Of a DNA stretch of 64,000 nucleotides, positions 36,958 through 48,653 are shown in pieces (position 1 is the first letter of the stretch; each line of letters opens with the position of its first letter). The notes under the pieces are model-generated. The model had not been told where the DNA came from, did not search any database, and saw nothing but the letters and a program-made list of their open reading frames with translations. Origin of the DNA: Porodaedalea pini (Eukaryota; Basidiomycota; Agaricomycetes; Hymenochaetales; Hymenochaetaceae); assembly GCA_002794775.1 (NCBI GenBank), contig NBAY01000018.1:372001-436000 (forward strand), in the 5' to 3' direction. The position numbers and the translations under genes are program-made.

Positions 36958-39762
36958 CTACTCGTCCTCGGAATCAGTGTCTGATTCTAGATTCAATACA
37001 GGCATCTCAATGTCATCGTCATCATCTTCATCATCTACAATCATCCGAGTAGAATCGCTAGAACGAGACGACTGAGGTTGTATGTTCCCAGCACTGGCGG
37101 AGCGAGCGGGCTGCGCCGTCGAAGTCGAGGTCTCCTGCCCTTCCCTGCGGTCCGGAACTGGCGAGGTATCCAGCGCGTCGGCTGCCATAGTAGTATTTTG
37201 AGTATCTGATGCGTTTAATATTTCGTCTTGCGCCTCTGCACTTGACGATGAAGCCTGCGGAGGGATAGTTGGAGCAACGGGTAACGGCTGGACGACGACA
37301 GGCGCAGCCAATCGAACTGGTACAGAAGGAATGATGACGGGCGGCATGGGTGAGTCTGCCGCACTACGTGTCGGTGGGGTAGTGGAATCTGCTGGCACGG
37401 TCTGCTGTGCTTCAGGCTTTGACGTTGAGACAACCGCGCCGTTCGCTTCGTTGTCCACGTCCATACCGTTGCCCACGCTGCGCAACCCCAATGACTCTCG
37501 CGTCGTTCGCTCGTCTATGCTTTCTTCAGACTGGCACAGTGCGACAGTATCCAACGACGGAAGTGGACGAAGAAGAGGTGGGAGCCGGGGATGGAGCATG
37601 AGGTCAAGGAGCAGCATGTTTAGATCTGATGACCTGGGCACCGCCTAGAGCAAAAACAAGGTGGCAAATGAGTAGATATTTGTCAGGCTGAATATATGCA
37701 AAGAGACGGTTCGACGCACGTTGCCACGGGACATTTCGTCATCCGTGATCGCGTCAACAACGAGCGGTAGGCTTTTGCACAACACCGCGCTCGACCCACT
37801 CGCAAACTCGGCACATGCGCTTTTCACTCTGCGCAAAATTTTGTCTTTGAGGGTCGGATCGTGCGCAACAGAAGATGCAGGGTGCTTCGGAACTGCAAGC
37901 AAGAGCGACAGAAGCAGGCGAGAGGATAAGGATTGTAGGTATGCTGGAATATTTGGGACTCGAAGCAAGTACGGCAGAGCTGGGAGAAGAGTGTGGAAGC
38001 AGTCAGTGACCGGGTTAAGCTCGAACTCGAAGTAGAACGAACCATCAAGAGCCGCAATAACGAGCTCTCCATCTAGAGCGCTTCCGCATAACGTGTCCCG
38101 TCCTACCTTGAACACTTCGTCGCCCTCGTAGCCGCGAGCGCGTTTCTTTCCTTTCTTGCCTCCAACGTCCGCTGACGTTGTCGATGATTCCTCCGCCGAT
38201 TTCTGAGACAGCAAGCCGGCTATGGGTGGCAGGATGGCCTTGACCATCCTTCCAGAGACAAGCGCTTCCGGCGGAGGAAGGCACGAGCCGAGGAGTGAGG
38301 GAAGAAGTTCTATTAATGGAAGTCGTTCGCCTCTGGTAAAGATGAAAATTGAGGTTATTCAAGTTATTCAAGCGAAATAGAGAATAAGCTCCCTACATTG
38401 GCGTTGGCTGCTCCAAATGGTAAGCGACAATATCCAAGATTCTGGTTAGGTGGGGCGAAAGTCTAGTCTGCACACTAGAGGAAGATTTCGCTCCAGCTCG
38501 TCACGTAAAATGACAACAGAACTCACCATCTTGACAGACAATCAGTGAGGGAACAACCCATCTGTAAAATGTGGGAAACCGCCGCTTTCTCCATGCTTCG
38601 CAGCAGAGGGTCGACATCATTTCGAAGCTGTATTATGCATCGTAAGACGCTTTCATCACAGACAACGCGCGAAACACGCACTGCACCTTTCCCGGTGACT
38701 CTCAAAGTCTCTATGCACAGATTTACCAGCGATCGTATTGGTACAGACACGGGCCTCGCAACTGTTGCTCTGCAGGGTGTATTAGCCTCGTTCTGTCGAG
38801 CAAGAAATGACAACGATGCACCGCAGGAGATGACAGAGTAGCTCAACTCCGCAGCGAAGGCGATCAAGATTGAGTGGAACAGAAATAAGTGGTTCGGTAT
38901 GCAAAGGAACAAATTGATCTGCCATATGTAAGAAACAGTTTCGATCTCCTGAAGCCTACCCATTGAACTTACCTTCAGCGACATATGTCGTCCGCAGCGC
39001 AGCCACGGAAGCAGAGCAATAAACGATGGTCTCGTCCACGCTTTTCCTCCATAAAGCAGCACCTCCTATTTTACCCCCAGTAGTATGCAAACAAGCATGA
39101 AGCCTTGATGCGCTTGAAATGATGGCCTCAGGTGTTGGTGTAGGAGAGCCGTTCAAGAAGTTGAGAGATATCGTCGAAAGAGTAGGGGCTAATTGACGAT
39201 GTAGCGTCGGATACAGAGGCACTATCTTTGCAAGTACGTCTAGGCATAGTACCTTCAACTCTTTGTCTGCTTGCTTTTCAGCGAGAGATATAAGCGCTGA
39301 GCTGAATTTTGGTACATTGGGATTGACAACATGTCGTTGGAACTCTGCGAGGTCCATCGTTGAAGTGAATATGAATGCGACGAGTCTGATGGACGCCTTC
39401 CAGACTGCTGAGCTTTCACTCCTCTGCGAAGATATAGTTCATTATTTTAGGAATATTATAGATGAAGAACATACTGAGAGCATAGGAAGGGTCGTCGAAA
39501 CCCAACCTTGCGCCGAACTAATGAGCACATTTCGGGACAGCTTTGAGGTATGTAGTGCTAGTGTGATACCGGCCCATCGAGCGCCAGACTCTCTAGAGTG
39601 AATGAGAGCATTCACGCGGTTCGTCCACTTGACCAGATGCGAAGAAGATTCAAGACTCTCTGAAGAAAGAGAAGACACTATTGAAGGAAGACTTGTGATG
39701 GCTGCAGCGTCTGTCGTAAGATGCAGTTGCAAGAATGTTTGGAGGAGGTCAGCGCTCGCCAT
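36958..39762 (-). CDS. RIX1: Pre-rRNA processing protein Rix1/PELP1
   Basis: Scaffold of the Rix1 complex (Rix1-Ipi1-Ipi3) that docks the Rea1 AAA ATPase on pre-60S particles for ITS2 processing. ATG at 39762 gives MASADLLQTFLQLHLTTDAA; a TTG four codons upstream is not a plausible start. The helical-repeat N-terminus holds SSHLVKWTNRVNALIHSRES and GARWAGITLALHTSKL, the family signature. Further exons give DLAEFQRHVVNPNVPKFSSA and KELKVLCLDVLAKIVPLYPT. The C-terminal 200 residues are disordered and end in the strongly acidic IEMPVLNLESDTDSEDE, as in Rix1/PELP1. Several introns. Divergent from SEC10 (166 nt) and convergent with the Rrn11-like gene. Confidence 0.8.
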
Positions 39763-39928
39763 CGTGCGCGTCAAGAACTTGAACGCGTCCGTTCAAAATT
39801 CTTTCGACTCGGAATCGGATGATCGGCGCTCGGTAACGACCGAAAGTTGTGGAGACACACTCGGCGTCGCGACTGCGTTCCACGACCACCAGGACTACTA
39901 CATCTATCGCAGCTCTTAGCAGCTCATA
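39763..39928. promoter_or_regulatory. Bidirectional promoter RIX1 / SEC10
   Basis: 166 nt between divergent ATGs. Confidence 0.45.
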
Positions 39929-42900
39929 ATGAATACTGCCCCGTCATTTGAGGAGCTCGATGCTTCGGTGCGGGAGCAGCTTGATCTCAAGACCTTTCAG
40001 GTGTGCTTTCATTGAGGACATGCTGTGTAGCATCGCGATCCAATTGGACATTACCGGCAGGGCAAATTCGAAGTCAAGGATTTTATTGGTTCTATCTCCG
40101 AAAAACTCATTGCAAGCTCGAAGGCGAATCCCGGTCGTATGTATTAGCCCATATATCGATATAGGCGAACTAACAGGCTTCATTCGTACAGCATTCGATC
40201 CCGTGCCCTTCATTCGTACATTCGAGGGAGCTGTAGACAAGCTCATCGCTCTGCGAAAGGATGTCCAGACCAAATCAGAGCAAATGGAGAAGAGTGTGAA
40301 AGTTGCAGAGCGCGAATACTCGCGGAAGATGTCTGACTTGAACAAGGGCTTCGAAGTGAGTTCTAGGCAATTAAGTAAATGCCTGTGACATTGACACGCA
40401 CTTAGGCAGTCGGTCAATCGTTCTCTGGGATGGAGAATAAAATGAGCGAAGTCGGGCGGACAGCAATTCGAATAGGTACGAACTTCCAGTAAGGCAGTGG
40501 CCGCAGATAACTTAGAGGATCCTCAGGCGAGCAGCTGGAAGCTGTCCATATTCAGCGCCAGAGAGCCCAGGCGGCTCATGATCTGATCAACTACTACATC
40601 CAATTTTCTAGAGGAGACACGACCGCACTAGATGTGCTACGGAAAGAACGAGGCAAGGAGGGTAGAAGAGAGCTCGCGACCGTTCTTCGGCGCCTGAGCG
40701 CTGTAGCCAGAGAAGTAGATCTACCAAATGCAGAGCAGGTGTGTTCGGAATTTATGCAGGTCTGGGGGCGTCAACGCCTGAAAATTCCATTATCATCTAG
40801 ACTCGAGAAGCAATCGATAAATACTGTGAAAAGTTCGAGAAGGATATGCTGAACCTTTTCGATAGATGTTATCGGAAGGAGGATCCAAAAATGATGCATG
40901 TAAGTAGCGCTGTTTCGCACATTCGCCTTGTTTGTTCATCCACGTTCTCTCTTCAGCATTGTGCGCAAACCCTGCAAGACTTTAATGGCGGTGCTTCATG
41001 CATTCAAATATACGTCAACCAACATGACTTCTTTATCAATCGAGTGCGGCAAGTGAACGATTTCAACACCGACTCTGAACTGTAGGTGGATCCAGTGGTA
41101 CATTGCAACACTTCTTTGACTAGAACTCGTGAAGCTGGAAAACTCTGAACGAGCCCGATTCGACGCCACCGAGGACTGAAAAAGGCCTCAAAGAGCTCTT
41201 CAGGGAGATCCGAGCTACCGTAGGCGAAGAAGCCCAGATTGTCCAGGTCGTTTTTCCAAACCCTCCGCTAGTGATGCAAGTTTTTCTCCAGCGCGTTTTT
41301 GCTCAGTCGGTTAGTACACATTGGTAACCAAAGAAAATGCTCTCTTACTCTTGAGTTCATTTAGATCCAGGAGTACATGGAACAACTGCTTAACAAGGGC
41401 TCAAGTCTCTCAACGCTCGCATTTCTCCGCATCCTCCAACTCGTTCACGTCCAGGTTTCCAGCCTAGTGGAGGACTTGAAAGAATATGAGCTAACAACAT
41501 CCACGCCGCGTTCGCCGACCGAAGCAGCTGAGCTGCGCCGCTCCGTCGGCGGTCTAGTGCCTTCAGCGAACACGACAAACCTAGTCACCGTTTCTCTCAG
41601 TTCAATGCTCGAGACCGCGATGGAGGAGCTGTTTATACCGTACACAGAAGGCAACCGGTATTTGGAGCGAGAAAGCAAGAGCCTCGGCGAGCTTTACATG
41701 GGCTATCTCAGCCGCTTTGCTCGATACCATGTTCGTCTATATATTGTTAAGTGTATTGCTGTGACTGATGTTAGAGGCCCTTCTATCAGGAAAAGACAAA
41801 CAAGGGCAAAGGCTCAATGTTCGATCGCATGGTAAACCAGCTCAGTGCCGCAGCTGCCACCACCACGAATGGCTCCAGCACGTCAGGCACGAGTGCGAGC
41901 GCTCAGGCTGCTGCTGCGCTTATGAAGTTTTCCGGCTTCTCTGCGACCGCTCCGAAGGTGGCAGCGCCAAAAGAACCGGAGAAGCCTGCAGAAGATCTTG
42001 TAAAAGAGGAGGACGGACTTCTCGGCCTCGACGCGGCTGAGCAGATGCTGAAGTGGCATGCGGAGGCTATTGGGCGTTGTGTGGCCTTGAGCCCGCCAAA
42101 TGATGTGTGAGTGTCAATATAGTTAAAGCCTCTTGTTTTCCGACATAACATGTTTCTTTGCAACAGTCCGAAACATGCGTTCGCGCTCTCGCGCGTGCTA
42201 GCAGAAACGATTGGGACGAATTATGTCGAGGTGGCTCTCGACACGTACGCTCTGTTACTCTTTATTTATGTCTATGTTACGGAGATTCTAATTGAAGTCG
42301 TTTAGTGCATACGCGAAACTGGAGATGGCCGATCCAAAAGCGGAGCCGAACTTGCAAACGCTTTCAGTCTTGCGACTGGTGGACCTCATCTGCCATCTCT
42401 GGCAACAATACGTCAGTACCGCGTTGTTACCTCTCGCAGGCGCCTCAGTAACTGTACGTCGCGAGATGGTCATCTTCAACAATCAGACCGTCAGCAGGAT
42501 CGAAGGGGCTGCAAATGCCCTCATGAATCGTCTCACGGACTGTAAATGTTTACTCTCCTTAACTAACTCTGACGTACTGATGGTCCGCCGTACAGCAATT
42601 GTCTCCTGGCTCGCTGCGACGCTCGCGAAGCAGAAGAAGAACGAGTTCAAACCGCGCAACGACGAACTCTCTTCCGTGAACACTGAGCCCTGCGAGGCAT
42701 GCTGTTCAATGCTCGCGAAGGTGCGAGTCGCAGCGAGACAAAATTTGAGCGGGAAGAACCTGGAGGTATTCCTGACGGAGATCGGGGTCTGCTTCAATAC
42801 GTGAGTCATTTACAATTACCGAGTATGAGGACGCATGTTTGACTTCCTGCTTCAGCTTGCTCCTGGACCATCTGCACAAGTTCTCTGTAAATGCAAATGG

Positions 42901-43457
42901 AGGGCTCATCCTTGCGAAGTACGTGATACTTTCTTCCTCTTTCTTATTACATGATTCTATTCATACCTCCCCTTGCTTCTTCTACACCAAATCACAGAGA
43001 CCTCAAATCCTACCAAGATCTCATCGCAACCTTCAACTGCTCTGCATTGCCAGAGCGCTTCGAATTCATTTGTCAACTCGGCAAGGTTTTCCTCATCGAG
43101 CCCGAGATCCTCAAGTCGTACATCACAGAGAGCGCGCTCGCGCGTATCGACCTTCACCTCCTACGTCCATACCTCGCACAACGCAGTGACTGGCAGACCT
43201 TCGAAAAAGGATTCGACGGGCAGAGCGTCGGAGGGGTTGACGGAGACGGCATGACTGTCGGCATCAATGCACCCATGAACGGCGCAGGCTTCGGCGGGGT
43301 CGCGGAGACGAAGGGCTTCCGCGAGCGACTGGGAATGAGCAGGCTGAGCACGATGATGCGCGAGTTAGACGGGCTGCGGATCGGCGACACTGTGAGCTCG
43401 AATTTGAGCGGTGGCTTCTCATTCGCGAAGGGTTTTGGAGGGCACGCGGGTGCATGA
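39929..43457 (+). CDS. SEC10: Exocyst complex subunit Sec10 (EXOC5)
   Basis: Subunit of the octameric exocyst that tethers secretory vesicles to the plasma membrane; Sec10 bridges to Sec15. ATG 39929 (MNTAPSFEELDASVREQLDL) follows the RIX1 promoter. Marks: FQGKFEVKDFIGSISEKLIA, FDPVPFIRTFEGAVDKLIAL, coiled-coil segments (EQMEKSVKVAEREYSRKMSD), RQRAQAAHDLINYYIQFSRG, VREVDLPNAEQ-like region, CAQTLQDFNGGASCIQIYVN, and the helical C-terminus with LDHLHKFSVNANGGLILAKD and LPERFEFICQLGKVFLIEPE. About 870 residues with roughly a dozen introns, a normal length. The end is Gly-rich (GFSFAKGFGGHAGA). Convergent with the hydratase gene, stop codons 75 nt apart. Confidence 0.92.
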
Positions 43458-43532
43458 TGTTGGACTTCGTTTGTTCAGATATTTCTTCGTCGTTTCTGCT
43501 TTTGCACGCTTTTGTACTTTAACACCCTATCA

Positions 43533-44763
43533 TTATTCGCCTTTGAAGACCGGAGCTCTCTTCTCTTTGAACGCGTTGAGTGCTTCTATGCGGTCCTTCG
43601 TCGGTAAAAGCGTCTCGTAACATGCCCTCTCGAAATCGAGCCCTAAATTGACTTTAGTCCGCAAGTTAAGACATCCGATTCGAGAACAACTAACCTGTTT
43701 CTATGTCGAACTCTGGAGCTGCGGACATTGCTTGCTTAGCAGCTTTCAAGGCGAGGGGAGCTGTTCATCTGGTGAGTTACATGTTCTCCGAAGATCTGAA
43801 GAACATCTTACCATTCGATGCTATTTCTTTCGCAAGCTTAAGTGACCGATCAAGAGCTGACGTCCCAGACTCTGACACATAGTCCACAAGACCTATGATT
43901 GCAGATTTAGTCCAACCCTAATATCATCAGATATTCTACTAACCGAATTCTTTAGCCTCAGGAGCTGCAAGCGTCTTGCCGGTGAAAACGAGCTCCTTTG
44001 CCTTTGAAATGCCGAGTAAGCGCACCGCACGCTGTGTTCCTCCCGCACCAGGAATAATGCCCAATCGAGTCTCTGGCAAGCCGATTTTGGTGACGTCGTA
44101 ACCTAGAGAAAATAGAAGGGTTAAGAGCGTGTTTAATCACAAATAAGAAGAGCCGACCTGCAATACGAAAGTCGCACGTCATAGCAAGCTCAAGCCCTCC
44201 GCCAAGCGCTGGCCCGTCTATAGCGGCGATAGTGGGTACGGGAAGGTCCTCGAGGGACGTGAACGCTTTCCGCAAGTCGGACAGAAACTGTGCAACTTGT
44301 TCGGTGCTCATGTTTTTCCGCTCAATCAAGTCGGCGCCAGCGCAAAAAGACCCAGGTGTCGTAGAACGCACAATAAGCACGCGTAAGCTAAGCCGTCAGT
44401 TAGAAATGTAACAAATGGATGCATCATAAAGGACTCTCACTCTTTATCCTTCTCCGCGGCGTGTATACACTCCTGAAACTCCTGAGATCACGACCATTCG
44501 TCATGCATTTGATCTTACATACGAATTCATGTCGTACTCACCTTCAAAAGTCTCATCGACAGCGCATTCTTGCTCTTGGGACGGTTTAGCGAAAGGTACT
44601 TGATGCCGAGGTGAGGCTCAGATTCGGAGACCTCTATAAACGCTTCGTTCGAGCGCGAGACCTGAGTAAGAGAACGCGTCGATGACTTTATATACAGCGC
44701 TCCGTACTGTCTAAGACCTCTATGGAGCACCGATGGGGACGAGTAACACGCTTGAGCCAACAT
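43533..44763 (-). CDS. Mitochondrial enoyl-CoA hydratase/isomerase (methylglutaconyl-CoA hydratase-like)
   Basis: Crotonase-fold enzyme adding water to a 2-enoyl-CoA. The residue pattern is nearest to AUH-type methylglutaconyl-CoA hydratase of leucine breakdown. The N-terminus (ATG 44763) is Arg/Ser/Tyr-rich with no acidic residue for about 35 positions, a mitochondrial targeting sequence. Motifs: [35 protein letters not shown] and [20 protein letters not shown] (CoA and oxyanion-hole loops), then [18 protein letters not shown] with the catalytic Glu. The end is APVFKGE at 43533. Short introns at about 44104-44157, 44383-44439 and 44477-44541, among others. A LINE starts within about 250 nt upstream of its ATG. 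Confidence 0.85.
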
Positions 44764-45009
44764 GGAGAAGACGAGCTTCGAGGATTCCGACGTGGACTCG
44801 GTACTTTATTGCGGGACGCAGAACTCTGGAAGATCGAGTGTTGCTGAAAATCGCGTCAAAAACGCGAGTTTGGTGGAAGTTGAGAAGGAGCAATGCCCGA
44901 CCAAGTTGAAGTTGCCTCTCAACAGCTGCTGGATCACATCTTAACCTCTTACCACCATCATCCAGATCGTGGGAAAGTCTTAACCTATTGCATCTTTCTG
45001 TCTCCAACG

Positions 45010-46452
45010 ATGGTTCCGCCTCCCAACCCGAAGCCATCTACCCTTCATAGAGTCAAATCGCTCAGGTCCTTAGGCAATATCAAGGACCCGACCAAATGCG
45101 ACGAGTGTAAATACGAACTCCCATTTCACAGTCGCTCGTGTGTTTCTGGCGCGGCGAAACTCTGCACCCAGTGCGGACGCGACTCAACATACAACCACAA
45201 TTCAGCAGTATGCGAATTGGCAAAGAAGAATCAAGCCAACTGGACACCCGACACCGAAGCGGACCAGCACGCCGCCGCCCTCCGCAAACAAGGGGACCTC
45301 CCGCCCACCCCCGACATACTATCCCAAACCAGTCTTAAACGCTCTCCGTCTGAAGAGGAGCACCACGGACGCGAAGCCCCAGGCAACCCCGCTACAATCG
45401 GCCACATCCCAGACGACAAGGACGCAATGGACGCCGACGACGACTTATACGTCGACAGCAACCCCCCCCAACTTGACAACGATGAGGAGGATCCGGACAT
45501 CGCCGGCGAAGATTCGGCCATCGCCGAGGAAGTTAACAAGAAGTCACGAGAGCTTGCCGAGAAATCGGTTCACGAACTCCGGGCCCTCATCAATCAAGAA
45601 AGTTGGACGTCCACGACGCCCTTCTATAATGATCCAGCCATGATGGGCCATTACATGGCCAGCATTGCGTCCTCCCTCTGTTTTTGGATCAACCGATCCA
45701 ATTCCTTTGATGATGAGACTGCTCGGGAAAATTATGCTAACTCTTCTCTCAATCAGTTCCAAACCTCTTTCAAAATCCATGCTCCCTATTGCAAGAACGT
45801 TTTTGATAATATTTATCGCAGCCCCCAGGACATCCGCGAGGAGCAGATCTCCGACGAGCTCACATCCATGTCTCGCTCCATTTCCTCTCTTGTATCTATG
45901 GTTTCCACCCTTACGGAAAAAACTAACAAATTAGAAAAACAGGCACAAAACCCCACCAAACCCAAAGTTTCCTTTTCGTCTAACGTTTCTACAGCTCCGA
46001 AAATCTTGCCAGATCCACTTGGTGCCACTTTTACCCACGACCCATGCTTCCCTCCGCCCCCCCCTGTCGTAAAACAACGTGTCCCCGCCCCCAAAGGTGG
46101 TCACACCAACTACGCTGTGGCCATGGCCAACACCCGTATTCCTGGGTCCGGCTACCGCATGGATACCCAAGGGACCATTCACGTGCCGGATGGTTATATG
46201 CATTCCGAGCACAATGCCCCCCGACCCGGCCTTTCCACCACCATTTATACACCACCCGTCCAGTCTGTCGGCACAGATAAGGATGGGTATACCACTGTCA
46301 CGTACGCTAGGGCCGCTCAGAAAAAGCCCAAGCAAGTACCCACCAAAGTCTCTACCATCTCTGCAGACCACCCTGACGGGGAGGTTGTCACCAAACCTAT
46401 GAACCGAGCTAACGGCTCGGTCAATACGCGTGTCCGCAACGTCAAGCGCTGA
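45010..46452 (+). CDS. LINE ORF1, N-terminal part (gag-like)
   Basis: Open frame of 480 residues from ATG 45010 (an ATG at 44893 is also in frame). It begins with a Pro-rich leader, then KDPTKCDECKYELPFHSRSC and LCTQCGRDSTYNHNSAVCEL, a Cys/His pattern of a double zinc-binding module, an acidic stretch (MDADDDLYVDSN), helices (SSLNQFQTSFKIHAPYCKNV), a coiled-coil (VSMVSTLTEKTNKLEKQAQN) and a Pro/Thr-rich tail. It ends at TGA 46450-46452 without the CCHC knuckles, which are found 2.2 kb downstream. So this stop probably marks the point where the ORF was broken by inserted DNA. Confidence 0.65.
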   Translation: MVPPPNPKPSTLHRVKSLRSLGNIKDPTKCDECKYELPFHSRSCVSGAAKLCTQCGRDSTYNHNSAVCELAKKNQANWTPDTEADQHAAALRKQGDLPPTPDILSQTSLKRSPSEEEHHGREAPGNPATIGHIPDDKDAMDADDDLYVDSNPPQLDNDEEDPDIAGEDSAIAEEVNKKSRELAEKSVHELRALINQESWTSTTPFYNDPAMMGHYMASIASSLCFWINRSNSFDDETARENYANSSLNQFQTSFKIHAPYCKNVFDNIYRSPQDIREEQISDELTSMSRSISSLVSMVSTLTEKTNKLEKQAQNPTKPKVSFSSNVSTAPKILPDPLGATFTHDPCFPPPPPVVKQRVPAPKGGHTNYAVAMANTRIPGSGYRMDTQGTIHVPDGYMHSEHNAPRPGLSTTIYTPPVQSVGTDKDGYTTVTYARAAQKKPKQVPTKVSTISADHPDGEVVTKPMNRANGSVNTRVRNVKR

Positions 46453-47250
46453 AAGGTGACGGTACGGTCTACTGGCAGACTCGGACCTGGTTGAGTTCGG
46501 CCACTGGGGGTTCACTCTAACGTGTCTGATGGAGGGGATAGTGTCAGGAAGTGTGGGGAAGTGTAATAGAATACTCGGGGCTAGGTGTCGACTCGAGGAC
46601 GCGAGTACAAAGGACGACCGGCAAAACGTGCCTAAATGCGGTCGGAGAACAAAGAGCAACTACGATCTTGACAACCCGGGCTCGGAAACTCGCCAGTGAA
46701 GACAGGAATCGATACTATTCGTCGAGACGATTCTGAATCTGAAAAGACCTCGAGACGCGATGCAGAATTGACGGAGATATAGCAGTTGCACTGGTTGCGG
46801 CTGGCGGAACGCACGGAACTCCCGGAACCAAAAGCTATTTTCGTAGCTCTACGACACGGGCTCGGAATCGTGCAAGAAAAGACAATGTTCGAAAGCGATT
46901 TTCGACGAGATTAAGAATCTGAAGAGAGCTCGGGAAACGGATAAGAACTGAGGGCGATATAGCGAAAGCAAGATTTGGCCAAAAACGGGACTCGAGACGG
47001 AACGGACGGAACGACACTGAACGGCGACGGAGACGAGAACCAAAGACTGGGACTGACTCGGGGGAACTAAACTTTTATTTTTGAGACATTTACATGAGTG
47101 TTTAAATAACCAACAGAGGGTTGAGCCTCTGAGCGGCATACAAAGGACACAAAGACAGACCGGAGGCTCTAGCCAAACAACACCAAATAGCCGGAACTCG
47201 GAGCCGTAACTTGAGAACATGAGTAATTAAGCTTTGGGAGGCTCGGAACA
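46453..47250 (-). repeat. LTR-like sequence with internal 180-nt duplication
   Basis: Non-coding. Read on the minus strand it resembles an LTR: a TATTTAAACACTC promoter-like box and an AATAAAAG polyadenylation-like signal near 47070-47110, then a Cys/Arg-free GC-rich U5-like part. Two diverged copies of a 180-nt unit lie side by side at about 46621-46800 and 46801-46980, both with GGGCTCGGAA and AATCTGAA at the same spacing. Exact ends and target-site duplication could not be fixed. Confidence 0.45.
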
Positions 47251-47530
47251 ATACCAGATGTGACCCAAAACGGACTTCGGTGGCTCACCGGTGCAGAACC
47301 AAGCTGTATGCGTTGAGTTAATACTGCCAAACACTGAAACTGTCCTGAAATGCGTCGGGGATACTTGTAAGACTGTCCTGAGTCAAGTTGAACCTAATAG
47401 AGCTGATTCCGAGGCCAGCGGCATCGGGATCTCCACAGCGCGTCTACTTTTCTCTCCCTGATAACCTTGCCATCCGCCCACTTCCTAACTCTATCAAGAA
47501 TACCATCCGCTGTCAGGCGCGGTGCCTGTT

Positions 47531-48653
47531 TGAGATTAAATTATGCAACTATGATATTAGGATTCTTAATCACATTCACTACACTAAAGCAAGCACAGTA
47601 CTTCTAGACGTCCAAGCGGTGAAGGGATTCCCTATGCATATGATTCAGAGACTCAGATATAACAAAATAAAATACAAAGAAAGAAAGAAAGACACACTCT
47701 GAAGGCGAACCCAAGTCAGGGGGCGATACATGGACTTCTATAGAAACTTCCACCATGATTCTGATCGCAACGTAAAAATGTGTGTGTAATAAATAATCTG
47801 ACGACTCATACCTTATATGTAATGGAACCTCATTAGATGGCTGGAGTGGTCTAGACCATAACTCAGCCAAGCGGTCATGCAGCATGGAGCGAAGAGCATT
47901 AATGTTTAGAAAATAGAGTGATGGCATGGCAGATTGCTGGTAATTAGTGAATATGAAGATGGAAACCAGTATTTAACAAGTACAATTTTCTCAATATTGT
48001 CAGTCCGTGCAGACGCATGCAAAGACGGAGTTGTTTTCAGGAACTCACTGAGGACAGAAGTGCAGTCATGAACTCTCCGTCATTAGTGCCGATCCATAGA
48101 AGAAAAGATCAGCCAAGCCATTTAGCAGATGAATGGAAGCACAAAGAAGGTTATGGAAGAATTAGAAGGTCAGGGAATGTTATAGAACCCCGATGGAATT
48201 GCATGGAACTGTATAGAATATTGGTGGAATATGTTAGAATGTCAGAGAAGGTTCTAGAACTTAGTCACCATAGTTACCAAATCTATAAATATACCACAGT
48301 AGTCTATATAAGGAGGGCCTAGCCCCCCCAACAATACAACGAATTTACTTGTGATTTATTGTGTGATTAGTCTGACTCGTTTAGTAAGGGCTTAAGCAAG
48401 AGACTTAAGCAACTAGCGAATTGGTTTAGCATTTATTACATATTACATTGACGTGTACTTAGCTTGAGCACCTGGCTTGAGCACTTAGTGAAACTATCTG
48501 AGAAATCTGAGCTCTAGAAGATCTAGGGCTAACCACTATTTGACACCTTAGAAACTAAATAACATACATCTCAGCCTCTCGACAACCTGAGAAGACGTTT
48601 GACTCAAGACAAGTCCAACTGACTCAGTGGAAATTGTAATTGTGAATATTACA
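47531..48653 (+). repeat. Putative solo LTR (Copia-like) with ctgtt flanks
   Basis: No coding content. TG at 47531 and CA at 48653 are each flanked by CTGTT (47526-47530 and 48654-48658), which would be a 5-nt target-site duplication. The right half is LTR-like: GAAT-rich upstream part, CTATATAAGGAGGGCC (TATA-type box) near 48303, then an AT-rich R/U5-like stretch. The left end is less typical, and a shorter LTR beginning near 48232 (TGTTAGAATG) is possible. Confidence 0.4.

Noticed and set aside
44762..44944. Plus-strand 60-codon ORF starting opposite the hydratase ATG
   Set aside because: Its ATG overlaps the hydratase ATG on the other strand and it runs into LINE sequence; no homology recognised.
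46453..46480. GCGCTG shared by both ends of the ORF1 interruption as a target-site duplication
   Set aside because: The words lie in different reading frames relative to ORF1 and the element ends would not be TG...CA.
45931..46659. Minus-strand 242-codon frame across the end of LINE ORF1
   Set aside because: Overlaps the gag ORF on the other strand and has no recognisable domain.
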